A stretch of 64,000 nt of DNA from Sympetrum striolatum (taxonomy: Eukaryota; Arthropoda; Insecta; Odonata; Libellulidae). Under the pieces are notes generated by a model, which saw nothing but the letters and a program-made list of their open reading frames with translations, searched no databases and was not told the origin of the DNA. Shown piece by piece: positions 33,679-46,476 of this stretch (positions are counted from its first letter, which is position 1; the number at the start of each line of letters is the position of its first letter). The stretch covers positions 76,946,841 to 77,010,840 of the forward strand of contig OX388349.1 in the NCBI GenBank assembly GCA_947579665.1. Direction: 5' to 3'. The position numbers were made by a program, and so were the translations under genes.

Positions 33679-36625
33679 TGCTGAAATTTTATTTTGGATA
33701 GCCAAATTTAAAATCATGAGCATCAATTTTTATAAAATTAACAATCAAATCGAGAGTCTAAAAGTTGACTCTCCCTTCTAGTCGTAATTTTTATCCTTTA
33801 AATTCACTTTCTTGATTTTCCTGAGAGTTTAAACCGAGTTTTCGCACCCCCAATAAGTACTACACGTGATGATTGTACGATACATCCCGGTATCGGCACC
33901 TATCTTCGATCAATATCTGTGTTGCGAAAGCTGTGCTTCCCTTGGAAAAGAGAAGTTATAACGAGTTGCCGTTTGGTCTTCTCTGTAGAAGTTTCAACCG
34001 ATCATATCTCTCTTTGGACATTAGTTTGCAACCATTTTATTGTTGATAAAAGTTTATATAATTCATGAATGATAATAAAGAAATCGGTAACTAATTTTCA
34101 AATAGTATGTTCATAAATATTGAATATTAGATGAAATATTGAAATTTCAAAAAAACATGCCCGCAAAGATTATTTTTACGATTTTTTATGTGTGAACTGA
34201 ATATCAGCGGAAAAGTTTGATTCACTTCTTATTGGTGATGACGTTAAAATTACACCTCCGATGCCACTCATATTCTCAGATCTTTTTCGCGACATAATAC
34301 TTGTCATTTGTTTATTCGGGACACATAGTGTAAACATCGAAATAAATATCTATCTCAGATGCTTTTGATGTTTTAATTACAATTATTACTTATTCGAACA
34401 TAAATATCTTAAGTCACTGATATACTTAGGATGGGAAATTACCTTACAATTCATTTGGGAAAGTAACCTAACAGATCCATTCACAAATACTTAATCCATT
34501 TATATTTTTCGATTGCTTCCTCATGTTTATTGAATCTAGGAATAATTCCATCTGAAATAAATGTTATTAAATTAATATAGTTGATTCAGGCTTTGTTTCG
34601 TTTACTTATTCTTTCTATTTTGGAGATCTTCGTTCACTTTTATTATGTTATTAATAACATCTCTCCTACGAATAGATACGCTTTCTGTTGTAATTTACTT
34701 TGTGTTTTAGAGCAAATCTTATTTTTCATCTTCTTGTACATTTCAACGGCATCCGAGTTCTCTGTTTCCCTTATGTATTCCTTCCTCCCACTCGCTTCCT
34801 GTCTACTCTTTTCCTTACCATACCTTTGTTTTCCACTTTCTTGTCTCTTTTATTACGTCTTAAACTCCGCAGACATCGCCTATTCTTTCGCCCACTCACT
34901 AATCCTCCCAGCATTCTTTCCTTTCCTTTGCCTCATCTTCTCTTTCTGCTACACCCCGACATTAGTATTTATTTTTTTTATTTATTTTTCATTTCCCAAA
35001 CACGCCCAGTAAACATCGGATGGTTTTCATCGTCTTCAGAATTTTTAAAAATCATGTTTCCTGATTCATCCATTCTGAATTTTTAAATCATATTTATGTG
35101 GAATTTATAACGAGTTTACTCAAAATTAACAACACTGCTTTAAAACCATTTTTGAATGATATCACTAATATTAAAGTATCTCAAAAATTTCCCTCCGAGG
35201 AAATCGCCTCTCACTCGTAAGAATTAAAATTATTAATGTGTTTTTTTTATTATGCGATTGATATCGACTTACATGTATTAAGGAAAGTTTCATTCAATGC
35301 GTCATTACGTTTTATCCGGCACTGTTTTTATTTCTTTTCATTGCTCAATCACTTCAAAAAACTTTACAATCGTATAATTGTAGTATTTTGATTGTTCATT
35401 TAACCAATCTCCTCTTTACGATATTACCACGGTGAGGTTTCTTGCTCAACTCAACAAGTATTTATTAACTTGTTTTTTTTACAATCTAGTTTTTGTTATT
35501 ATAGTAATTCCATATAAAATCCTGGAGAAGGATATGTATATATGTAAAACCTTTTTCCTTCCGTTCAAGAAAAATTGGTTTGAGATAGGATGCCATATTC
35601 TCTATGAAAGCAGAGTACCTCACCCATTATTATTAGTTAAAAAACTGTGATCATTTCTGAAGGAAATTATTTAGACTTAACATTGAGATATAAATACAGA
35701 GTCGTAAGATTCGTCCATCTACGCATTAAATAATATTCATTATTCCGTTACACTCGGAAATCTTGTATCCGCATAATAGGAATTCGCAGCCATGTGCGAA
35801 TACAATGATTCATTTTGAATAGTACCGAAGAAACGAGATGAAATTGGTAAGTTACCTCTTCGTCCTTTCCTTCGGCCACTCTCCGCTTCCTTCCCCAACT
35901 GCTCCTCGAAGACGGTACCTTCCGACCATTGTTCTTCTGCCCAAACGTGGAAACATGATTAATAGTTGGGGGTATTCGTTCGCAGCCATGTTGATAATGG
36001 TATTACAAGCCCAGCCTCGACCTTCTCTAACCCTTCTGAATGATATTCCATTGAGTGTGCTCGCTAAGTTACTTTCATCTCCGAATAAAAGGGTGTCTGG
36101 GAAATTATTCCAGCTCCTTGTTCCACGCATCGGAAAAGGACTACCTTTGAGGACAATTCCACCTGAGGTTCCCCATTCGGAAGGTCTATGGTCTTCTCTC
36201 GAGGTTACACCGCATTTAGCATCAGATGGGAATGAAATATTGAATTAATGGGAAACACCCGAAATCACTTTTTTGCCTTTTTGAGCTCACGATTCCAGTG
36301 AAACATTCACACAGATCTCATGCATTGTCTGTTTTATTGATATACTCATTTTGAAAATGAAGCATTTGTATATACACGCAAGTGAATTATCACTGATTAA
36401 CTAACCAAAAGAGCTCATTTATATTGATTATTAAGAGCACTCGGTTGACGAACTAACAAATTTAATGTGGAAACGTATTTAAGTATTTCAGCCTGAATAT
36501 GTAGGAAATAAAAATTTCGTATTATAGAAGCATACAAAATAAGGATTTAATTATATTTAAAAGGAGTAGCTATGTTTCATTTGGACAAAATTTCAGAAAT
36601 TCCAACACTGTTATATTTTCGATAC
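33679..36625. other. Non-coding; T/C-rich block at 34.6-35.0 kb and open frames at 35.84-36.25 kb
   Basis: The plus frames at 34581-35086 are Phe/Leu/Ser-rich because of T/C-rich DNA. At 35838-36248 a G+C-richer patch leaves a 136-codon frame open on the plus strand and about 131 codons open on the minus strand (about 35852-36245). The minus product has an RSWNNFPD segment that faintly recalls the end of retroelement proteins, but this is too little to classify. I see no start or splice signal that decides for either. Confidence 0.4.
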
Positions 36626-36658
36626 TTAACACTAGAACGGCGGGACTTGTTCGACCCC

Positions 36659-36693
36659 CTAGAACAGCGGGAGGTGTCCTCAAGACACCTTCC
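36659..36693. repeat. piggyBac subterminal repeat, left
   Basis: CTAGAACAGCGGGAGG followed by TGTCCTCAAGACACC lies 29 bases inside the left end. It contains an inverted repeat GGTGTC...GACACC. The same unit, inverted, is at 38129-38163 and in the right terminal segment 38306-38340. Such repeats are candidate transposase binding sites. Confidence 0.65.
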
Positions 36694-37041
36694 CCTGTGC
36701 TACATTTAAAGTGCATGAGGCAGTCGTATTTAAATTTCAAGTCTTTTCTCAAATGATTAGGAATTTTTCCCTAAGCTCGGTTGAATTTCTTTTGGCAAGG
36801 CATGAGTTAAATCGTATCCAAAATATTTTAAAATATACAAATTGTTTTTGAATTTCAAGCAATTCTAGTACACTCATGTTCGAATAGACAAATGCAGAGA
36901 ACAGTGAAGCCAGAAATTTATAGATAAGTCTAGATAAAATAATTAATCACTGGAATGACTTACCAAAAAGAACAATTGCGTATTGTTTTGTCAATGAACA
37001 ATCTCCAAGCGGAAGTAAGATCACTGCCAGAGATGTTCCTC

Positions 37042-37412
37042 CTAGCGTACGCAGATGGTCCTGGGAATCTCTCTCAGAATATTTTGCTGAGCACGTCTCC
37101 CAGCATTTCCAGAGTCTATTTTCACATGTTCCCATTCTGTCCCATCCTTACCTTGGATCTTCGATCCAATAACTATAGCGTTATGATTCCTAACAGCCGG
37201 TATATCTGCTTCTTGGCTAACTACTTGCTCTACTCCTCGGCAAACTCCACTCTGTCCTCGGCGTGCCTGCCTGCCTTCTGCAGCTACCTGAAGTTTATTC
37301 CTGGATCGATTGCACTGCGTGTAGCATTTGCGTGCACAAGTACCTCTCTCAATAACAAAAGGACGGCCACGAGCTGCTCCACGCTGGCCGCGAGTGTGAG
37401 CGATATTGCTAT
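37042..37412 (-). pseudogene. piggyBac transposase, exon 2, frameshifted
   Basis: After the intron the frame encodes an Arg/Gly-rich stretch (TRGQRGAARGRPF), a Cys-containing segment (CARKCYTQC), then KDGTEWEHVKIDSGNAGR and NILREI. This last block matches the region just before the catalytic core of piggyBac (DDE_Tnp_1_7) proteins: K-x-G-x-W, then a GR-x(3-4)-NI motif. A one-base insertion in the run of C at about 37063-37065 then shifts the frame and gives TAG at 37042-37044. In the shifted frame the homology continues (YARRNISGSDLTSAWRLFID) to about 36964, where a second donor-like GTAAGT occurs. The catalytic domain is absent. Protein function in life: TTAA-specific cut-and-paste transposition. 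Confidence 0.7.
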
Positions 37413-37517
37413 CTGCAAGATTACCAGTATAATTTAATAATTCATGATGGGAAATGGACCAAATAATAACAAAACATCACATATACGGAATAAATTTTGT
37501 TAAAATTGCACACTTAC
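37413..37517 (-). other. Predicted 105-bp intron in the piggyBac transposase
   Basis: It starts GTAAGTGTG and ends CTTGCAG on the minus strand. Removing it fuses exon 1 to exon 2 with a GAT codon across the junction and keeps the reading frame open. Both borders match the arthropod consensus well. Confidence 0.65.
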
Positions 37518-37716
37518 CATTCACTTGATGTACTTCATTTTCCTCGCTGTTGGAAATTTCGTCACTGTCACTGGTCGAAGAACTAGATTTACATATATAC
37601 TCCTCGTCGCTGGATTCTGTATCGCTTTGAAGATCGCCAGCTTCTGACATATCATCCGCAATATCACACAGCAGTTCTAGTGTTTCCTCAGGTGTCAGGC
37701 CTTTCCTACGCGCCAT
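37518..37716 (-). pseudogene. piggyBac transposase, exon 1
   Basis: Starts ATG at 37716 with MARRKGLTPEETLELL and continues through an acidic, Ser-rich stretch (SDTESSDEEY, SSSTSDSDE), as is usual for the disordered N-terminus of piggyBac-family transposases. The exon ends after 199 bases at a strong donor, GTAAGT (37517-37512 on the minus strand). Without splicing the frame runs on only to a stop at 37477. The single base left over joins exon 2 in phase. Confidence 0.7.
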
Positions 37717-38128
37717 ATTAGTGGACTAAAAACACACCAAATGAGGCTGTAGCGGAGCTGAGAAGACCACGTGTATTATGTCTACATGCAAGCTCATACA
37801 CGTCACCCCAGTCACAGCAACCGCGTCTAGTAGCGCCAAGGTGGCGACAACGGATGGAAATGATATCGGATCTTATGTATAACAAATGAAGACAAGAGGA
37901 GGAAAAGATTTGGCTACTGAAACCGTCTTCAGAATTTCCACAGCAAAAATGTTATATTAAACTATGCCATTCCATATATTTTGGAGGGAAGAGAAGTACT
38001 AAAACAAAAAGAAGCACGTATAGGGATTATGATCTCGAAAGACTTTTGTAAGAGCTTCTAATCTAAATCAATGAAGGTTTTATCATCCGAAATAAGTGGA
38101 AAAATAACCCACTTGGGAACTCCTATAA

Positions 38129-38163
38129 GGAGGTGTCCTTAGGACACCTCCGCTGTTATAGGG
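38129..38163. repeat. piggyBac subterminal repeat, right
   Basis: GGAGGTGTCC, TT, AGGACACCTCC forms an almost perfect palindrome and is followed by GCTGTTATAGG. It mirrors the left subterminal repeat and the right terminus. Confidence 0.65.
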
Positions 38164-38344
38164 GTATATGGTATCATCTTGCATGAACACATCTCAATAA
38201 AGATAAAAATTGGTGGACATATGAAGAACTTTAGATAAATAAAAGTCACCGAATAATTTTCTTCTCCAGCAAAAAATACAAAAATGGCGCTCTACCAAAA
38301 TGGGTGAGGTGTCCTTAGGACACTCTTCGCTGTTCTAGTGTTAA

Positions 38345-41300
38345 GTTATACTTTCCTATGTTACAGTTAATTTACTTTTTCCTTGATTATTGTAATCTTT
38401 ACCCAGATTTCAGTCTAAGAAAATCAGATTATAATGAGTAAAACATTTGTGGATGAGGCTCTTAGGTTCTAGAGGTTCCTCTTCGAACATGTTGTTTATT
38501 AACGGAGTTAAAAAGTGAGAAAAAAGAGCTAAAATTCAATTCAATATAAACAAAGGGACTCAAGCTGAAATGCACCACATCATATAACAATTAATTCAAC
38601 CTGATGTAGCCCTGTGCATGTATTTTTCTTGAAAGAGAATGGTTTTGCCCTCCAAGAAAAGACCGTTACATTTGATGTCTTTGTAATATGTAAAGGGATG
38701 GATACAGTAGTTATACTACTAGTAAATCCATCCCTACACATTAAGATAATCCTAGATCGAAATATTCACAATGAAACAGTTACAATGACTTCAAAAGGAT
38801 TTAGCGCCGATGAGTTCTTTAAAAAAATACGGAATTTAATTCTTTTGTAGTCTTCAATGCTGTTCATCGTAATAATGTTATTTTTAACTTTTAAATATAA
38901 TGAAATCAATGCATTTAAACCTTATTTGCTTCACCTCTTTACTTTTTATACCAAAAATAGATATGCTTCGCTTTCCAATTCTCAAAAAGCTCATTATACT
39001 ATTTATAATTTGTGATCAGAATTACTGAATTCCTCTTCCCGCGTTTCTGTTGTATCGCAGTCATTTAATTAGCGCCGTGATTCGAAAAAAATAAGTTACT
39101 AACTCCCAGTAATTCTGGTGAAGTCATCAAGAAACACAAAGAAAGTTAATTTAAGCAGGACTGGAAAATTAATTATTCATTTCATTTCTCATTATTACAC
39201 AGTTCTCCTCATTCGAGAATTTCTTTAAGTTTTTGAAAAACAAAAACTTTTAAAAATAAAACTTCCTATTTATCGTGGAAGAATGATATTCCTTACAGAG
39301 CACATCAGTGATATTTACGAATTCATAAAATATCATATTTTAACGGCACCTTTGTTCTTATTTTTCGTGTTTGCTACGAACATCTCGTAATTTTGAGTAT
39401 ATCACTGTAAAAAAACAATGCTAGAAGGAGGGAAGGGCGTTGTGTTATTTATTCAGGAGTTAATTCAATTAAAAGTCTATAGGACTCTTTTAGAGCAAAT
39501 ATGTGTAACGTAGTTTCATTTTATATAATGACGATGTCAAATTTCATTTAAAAGTAAATACAATAATTTTTGTAGTATTTCCTGAATTTATTTTGTTTTT
39601 CTCACATAAGCCCGTGGGAGGAAATAATTATACTTTTAAGTTCAACTTGGTCATGATATAGGAGTATCACGACCTCTGATGATAAAAATTATGACAAAAA
39701 AGTGATTGAAGTTGATTGCAAACATCTGACGATATCAAACATGCAAAAGACAGATAGGACTGCATATAGCCTCTGGATCTGAATGATATGGGAAAATGTG
39801 GAATTATCGAAGGCCGTTGGATTTCCATCGCCTAATAATAATGCTCAGGACAAAACAAATTTCCTCATATATAATAATGTATAATTATTAACATCGAATA
39901 ATTGAGTTTTATGTTAATTTTAAATCTGTCATCGCCGCGTTAGGAAAAGTACCGTACCAATAAATATTTCAATATATTTTTCAAATTTTGTTTTGCATTT
40001 TCTAAAAATAATATTCCCCTTTCATTTTATCATTGAAGTTAGTAGTTTTCAAAATAGATTTTCTCTCATTTCACATCTGCCTATTACGCGGAGTTTTTGC
40101 AGCGATCTTTATTTCGACGGAATAACAAAGAGGCTAAATTTATTCATCCACCAATCATTAAGTCTCTTTTGAGCTCCTTTTGTATTGACCAGGCTTTTTA
40201 ATCTTTTTTACATTATATATTTTTTGGTTTCTTAGTTTTTATTCATAATAATGGCTAAATTGAGTTATGCGTCGTAAAACATTTTCTAATATAAATATGT
40301 TCAGTTTTGTGATATTTAAATTTTCAGATCTATTGAAAACGTAAATTTAGATGCAATATAGCTATGGTCACCAAAAATATGTCTATATATCGATTATTTC
40401 AAAGGATGTATTGATTTTAAATGAATATGAAAATCTAATTCCTAGTATCAAAGGGAACAAGTTATAAAAAGTCGCCTCGAAATTCCTTTATTTTGCAAAT
40501 TCCATCGCGAAAATCAAATCGCTGAAACATAGTGAATGCCAAATTGCGTTTGGGCGCACAGTTCCACCAGATATTAACTTCGGAGTCATGTTTAATGTCG
40601 TGTATAACTATTCGTGGAATTTTCGAAGTTTCTAAAAATGTGCTCCAGTTATAAAAGAATGTGAATACATAGAAGAAAGATTTTAAATTGAATAGATTCC
40701 GGGAAGTTTAAAAAAATCGCAATATTACTCGAGGTGAAATTTTAATGCCAAAATGATTCCAGTCAGCATTTCCATGGAAACCTATTTATTTGAAAATTAT
40801 TAAATCACGTGAATGATTGGAATTTAATGCATGCAAGATAATCAATTTCTATTTTGCTTCCTACAGAATATGTGTTTCGTATTATTTTATAAACTGCTAT
40901 AATTGGAAGATAGAATATTTTCCTGATTCAGTACTAAAATTATGCTTATCGATTTCTTAGTTCCAAGATATTTAACTGCCTTCGTCTTCTATTAAGCCAT
41001 ACTTATGAAGAAAATCAGAAATTATGTTCTATGAATATCACAACTAAATCATTCATTGTTCCTTAGGTAGCAACATACGAGAAACTGTCAATAAACAGGA
41101 ATCTATCAAAAATAATCCATCTAAACTTGTGTTCTGATAGTTTATCAAATTATCAGCATCTTTACGAGCAATTTTATGGTGATTTATTCCAAAGGATATC
41201 ATGATTACTATATTTAAATTCAGATGAAATAAATGGTTTGCTCGAAATTGCTAAAATATTTTCATTTAAATAATTTGCTAAATAACGTAAATGGAAAGAA

Positions 41301-44300
41301 TTAGCCATGCATGGAAAAAACGCTCTTTTAATTAATTTCAGCCATTCGTACAGCCATAATTTCGATTTATACGGAAATAAGGAAATGAAACTGCGCCTTC
41401 CTCTCACCATTTCCTTTTCCGTGTATTACTCAAATGACGACATTCAGCACAGCCGATCACGTGGGCCAACTTTTCTTCGCAGTTTGCTCAACCTCGAATA
41501 ATTCTCCATCTGTGAAAAGGAGGACGCTGGTTCGACACATATTTTAATTAAAACCGGCCCATTCTCTCGAGTCCTTGACCCGCGCACCGCTGACCTCTGA
41601 CCACGCCCCTGCCTCGAGGGACACTCCCAATCAAACCCACGCTCCTTTTATCTGATTGTTTAGTCTGCGCCGTCTTCGCGGATACCGAGGCACTTTTTCT
41701 TGTACTTTCCCCACCGCCCTCTACTTTAGCAACGTCGATAATCTTAGCCTACTTTCCGAAATGGGAAATTTCATAGTTTCTTCGGCCGCGGTCAAATTTC
41801 ATGCAACGCGCCGATAGATCCGGATTTCTCTCTTGTTTATGGCAGGGGTTGTGTCATGTTCCTTGTTTTTTAATTCGCCTCGGAATGTTACGAGAGTGAA
41901 TGCGAAAGTTTGTGATATATAGTAGTCTCTCATTCCCAGATGTTGACTCATCGGGCAACAACAGTTCTCACGGTGGTAGTTGTATCTCTTATGCGTATGC
42001 GCGCGTATTTTTGATCATTTACACTGAAATTTGTGAACGTGAAGATGATTAAACAAAGAACCTGAAACTGTAATGTATTCCATCCGTTTATCACGAGGTA
42101 AAAGGAATTAAACCAGAAGTTTCAGTTTATTCTCTAGAAAATGAAGTAAATATCATGGACATAATTTATGCAACCTTTCCAGAATTTAATTTCTTTTAAT
42201 TCTATGTAACACTTAAAATATATTAGGTAGGCGTTCATGAATTTCTAAGCAGAATGTAAATCCTGCGTTAAGCTTGCATCAAATTGAAAAAGTTGTTTGA
42301 GTGAGGAAGCTAGCGGAGTTCCAAAAATATATTGTGATAACTCAATGCAAACTTTAACACTGTTAGAGTACTATACTGGAATATCTATATATCTGCTGTA
42401 ATAAAATACTATCCTTTGATAAAATAAATATTTACCACGTCATTAACTTAACGCCATGCTATTCGATTTTTTTATTATTAATTATTAATATTTCTATTAT
42501 TTTTCTTGGCTGGTCTTTGAGAAATGAAGTTGGTAATGTTTGTTGTAATGCTATCAGTTTGTATTCGAAAATTCAATTCCATCTCCCCTTATTATCACTC
42601 AAATATTGTTATCTGCTAATATCCTCTACAGGAACTAGTATTGAAGTTGCGATGACTCTCTGTTAGAAGATAATTATTTATTAATAAAAATCTTTTCCTT
42701 GTGAAATCTCTATTTCCGTATATAAACTTTTATCCAAGAAGGGTCAATGCAACTCCCTTTAAAAATGTTTAAATAATAATCATTTCAACCTCTTCAAGTG
42801 ATTATTTATTTAGACTTAGTTACAAGGAAACAAGTTATGACTTGCAACTCACTTTTGAGAACTACAGTGGAGGTCTGTGTCACAAAATTGTAACAAATTT
42901 TCATTTTTGAGAATCAGCTGTGACTATGCACCTTTAAAAACAATTGAAAAACACAGCGAATAGTTTCGCGTCTCCTTTACGGAATATTCTCGCGACAACA
43001 TTGGTTATACACTCCTATTCATTGTTAATTTTCTGCCGTAACTTAAAAAATTGCATTTCGAGCTTACGTCAGCTGTATTTATAGAATGTGAATTCAAAAG
43101 CTCTCTTAAAGGTACTTAAAAGCAGATAAATTTGCTTCTTTACGTATTTTTACTATTGCTGCTTTCAGTTTGGATGCAACTTTTTTAATGTTCTCTTACA
43201 CGAATTGCAGGCGTTGTACAACTAACAGATTCTGCATAATTTAAATTGATAATATTATAAATTCAATCGAAGAAGCCTTAACTTGACAGTTTATGTAATA
43301 CGATCCTGATAATTTTATATTCAAAGGATAATTAGTGCATAATTGTTGTTCCTAAAATTCGTTTGAATATGCTCATTCTTCATAAATTCGTATATATTTA
43401 GAGGGATTGTCAACTTTTCATTCAATGATCAGCCACCGATTTAATTAGTTTACTTTGAATGGAACGCATTTGTCTATTGCTGGTCATTTAGTACCCGATA
43501 AAATTGAAGTTTAACGAAAGCAAGATGGTGTAAATAAAGCCCAATTAATTCGGAAAAACGCTGACTGCTCACGATCTGAATGAAAATTTAGAACTGAATT
43601 TAGGGAGATAATTTAGCGATATTGAAGCTTAATTGCGAAATATGCCATGGAAGATCAAGAGGTAGTGTTTATGTGGCGTTTTCGGGGTCTGAATCATGTG
43701 ATGACGTAGGGCTCTCATCCCTGATTATTTGGTATCATAAATTATGCCTCATCTCTTTTAAACGGAATTATAATTCAGTGGAAATTTATCTATTGCAAAA
43801 ATTTAGAGCGACAGTAAGCAAAATACTAGCTCATCTTTATAGAATATAACTGCACGATTCTTTTCGTCATTTTAATTATCGGCTATTAGTGTTACCATGT
43901 CTTGAAAAATATAATACTCTTTGCTTGTAAATGGTACAGAAGAGAGGAATTAATGTATTTTTTTAAACCTATTCCTCAGTATTATTCTTGCTGCAATTAT
44001 TTCAAGGATACTTATATATGAGCGGTGTTGATAAATTCCATTATTTTTCTCACTCTTAATTGAATGTTATAAAAAATTTATTCGCAGGATCGTTGAGCTG
44101 CTTATAGTCTGAGTTATCCTTCTTTATGGTTCCATTAGGATAGCAACAATACCTCACTCCTCATCTTGTCTTGTCACCTCATTCCACTTTCAAAACCATC
44201 GGACAATGAAGGTAATGAGCATCACACCGGCATCCAGGCCGATGATTTGACATTCCATTTACATTGTCGCTTAATAGAATATTCCCAAATCGTAGAGGTC

Positions 44301-45300
44301 GCTAATCGTATCGTTCTTTTAAGATTCTGTAAGACTTTTAAATGCCTCGTTACGTTTATTGGCTCCCATCCAGTTGCAGGGGAATTCTCTCAATACACCG
44401 GTTTACCTCCTCGAGGAAAAATCAGAGTGCCCGGGGTTCAGTAAAATATGCTTCCTAGACTCGTCAAGCAACTCTCGGCACGACCTATTGAGATCTTTGC
44501 ATCGCGTTGAACGTGATTTGAGAACGGAAGGCGAAGAACAGTTAATTCGAGAGGGAAAGTGGAGGGGAATGAATATTAATGGACGAATAGAAGGAACATT
44601 GTTAGATGAGCATCCATCTCTACATTATTGGCTGCAGATTTATCTCGTTCTAAGTTTTGTTCTATTTAACCTTCCTCACTTTGAGTCGACGTTGTTTTGA
44701 GGTCACTCTGTATCTGAAATCCTTTCCTTATTCGTTATAACTTTTGTCGGATCATAAATTATTCCTTCCGATGTTGTTGTACGAACATCGCTTTATCATT
44801 TTTTCTCATTCGGAGCTCATAAGGGTGATTTATTATCTTTTGAAGGATATGGTTTCGGTACTGCAATCTTCTGTCTCTTAAAACACAAGGTCACTCAAGT
44901 CCATTGTAATGAGTGTTATTAAAACTGTTTGAAGCCATAAATGAGCTGTAATTAATCTCCTCAATACTTTTATTTCCTTCATTATTTGCTTTAAGTAATT
45001 AATCATAGCCATTTTCAGATGCTGTGGATAACAAGTATTTTTTATATTTCATTAAATAAAAGATAATGAAATCATCTCGTGGGGAAGGCGATATAGAAGG
45101 ACCTAACCCATATTTCATCATTGATATGTTATTAAATCTTATAAGAGTTGAAGTAACCTACATTTGCTACGTAAGGCTCATCCATCTAACAAGAACAAAC
45201 AAGATTTAATTATGAGGAAACTACATTCGGCATGATGGCGCATTCATCATTGGCACTTATATCTCTAACACACGATATTTAATGGCGTTCATCAATAAAC
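38345..45300. other. Long non-coding stretch
   Basis: Nearly 7 kb of A+T-rich DNA without a recognised gene, transposon protein or long inverted repeat. A short inverted repeat (GGATGGAT ... ATCCATCC) lies at about 38695-38737. A G+C-richer island lies at about 41540-41830, including CTCGAGG, GCGCCG and CGGCCGCGG words, with no coding signal; it could be regulatory. Frames at 43622-43849 and 44166-44700 have no recognisable motif. Confidence 0.5.
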
Positions 45301-45304
45301 GCAT

Positions 45305-45380
45305 TACGGGTTTCGACCACTTTTAGACTAACTATGAGAGTGATAGTCATTATAAGGTCTGATGATCACTCTCATAGTTC
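45305..45380 (-). repeat. Hairpin followed by GTCGAAACCCGTAATG, retroelement-type tail
   Basis: AACTATGAGAGTGAT (from 45330) and its complement ending at 45379 form a stem of about 18 bp. On the minus strand this is followed by GTCGAAACCCGTAATGCG and TTTATTGATG. The arrangement stem-loop then CGAAAC resembles the 3' motif of the Penelope element at 63.2 kb and may be a short relic of such a tail. Coding remnants are absent. Confidence 0.35.
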
Positions 45381-45490
45381 TTTTTAATACTTTATAATTA
45401 CTATTTTAATTTTTCCATCATAGGAATATTATTTTCTGTATTTTAATTAAAATTTTAGTGATTATTTATCCTCGGATTGATTTGTTTGAG

Positions 45491-45571
45491 TAATGGAAAG
45501 AATCTGAGATATTATAATCTGAGATAGATTTGTGGTAAAAGTAAAAATCTTTCTTAGATTCTTTCCATTAT
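45491..45571. repeat. Inverted repeat, fold-back
   Basis: TAATGGAAAGAATCTGAGA (45491-45509) pairs with the complement at 45553-45571 with one mismatch, enclosing a 43-base centre. Probably a small MITE or fold-back. Confidence 0.5.
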
Positions 45572-46476
45572 GGATTACCGCAATACCTCGCCTGATTCAG
45601 TGAAGTTTAATTTGAGTAAGTTTATGCAGGGATGTCTCCAATTTATTCCTTCAGTATGTATACATTTTGTGGAATTACTCAGTAAAGAATGCATGTTTGG
45701 ATTAAAGACTTGTAACATTAGAAATATTACCCAATATTTTTTCATAGTATTGCATGAATATAAGTTGCTGCGATTTAAACTGTGAGATTATTTAATTTTT
45801 TGGGGTTTTCAGAATGAGATGTAAACACAAATGAATGTATAACCTCCAACCATTCAAAGCACATCTTATTTGCCAGAATTTCACAAAAAAAATCCATGGA
45901 TAACTGGTACAATAAGCAGGACATTGCTCTTGATACCTATCATATGAAACTCGGAGGGTGAAAAAGAAAGGTCTCGCTCGTGTCCCACGCTCACAGATCG
46001 GGAGGAGGTGTCACAATAGTGCGGAAGATGAGGAAATGAGATATTCAGCTATTGTTTCCTCAATCGAAAGGCGAATCCCGATTGACTGGTCGATGACTTT
46101 AATTTCCAATTTCGAAACCGAACGATATAATTAGCCGCGTTAAGCAACGGATATTCGCCATCTTCGAGGAGGTTATCCAAGAAATGAGTTGAGAACGATT
46201 CTGACGTGATGATTAATTTGAGAGTATTAAATGTGTTATGAAATATGAGATGATTAGGTTAATGAAACATTATTATTACCTAATGATTTTACGAAAGAGT
46301 ACCAAGCCATCAAATAAAAGGTATCGTCACAGAAATCTCATTACATAAAAAAACACGATTTTTCCTAATTACTTACTCAAAATTGACGCAATCCAAAGAA
46401 ATCTTAACCAAATCTTATACCCTCTTCGATTAAACGAGAATTTATCTACACGTATTAAACTGATAAATCTTCCATG
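45572..46476. other. Non-coding stretch
   Basis: Nothing recognised apart from ordinary A+T-rich sequence. The 71-codon plus frame at 45570-45785 has no motif. Confidence 0.5.

Larger units (their letters stand above)
36626..38344 (-). mobile_element. Internally deleted piggyBac-like transposon with TTAA duplication
   Basis: The element (36630-38340, 1711 bp) is flanked by TTAA at 36626-36629 and 38341-38344, the target used by the piggyBac superfamily. The left end reads CACTAGAACGGCGGGAC, and the complement of the right end reads CACTAGAACAGCGAAGAG. Near both ends are repeats of (A)ACAGCGG-(A/G)GGTGTCC-NN-GGACACC. The minus strand encodes the N-terminal and early part of a piggyBac-type transposase, with an intron. 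The part that should hold the catalytic aspartates is missing, as only about 330 bases lie between the last recognisable codons and the left end. It is therefore a deletion derivative, mobile only if a full enzyme is supplied. Confidence 0.85.

Noticed and set aside
35838..36248. 136-codon plus frame and ~131-codon minus frame with RSWNNFPD
   Set aside because: The resemblance to retroelement C-termini is a few residues only; no other family motif, hairpin or tail is present.
36955..37437. 160-codon plus-strand frame
   Set aside because: It is antisense to the piggyBac transposase on the minus strand.
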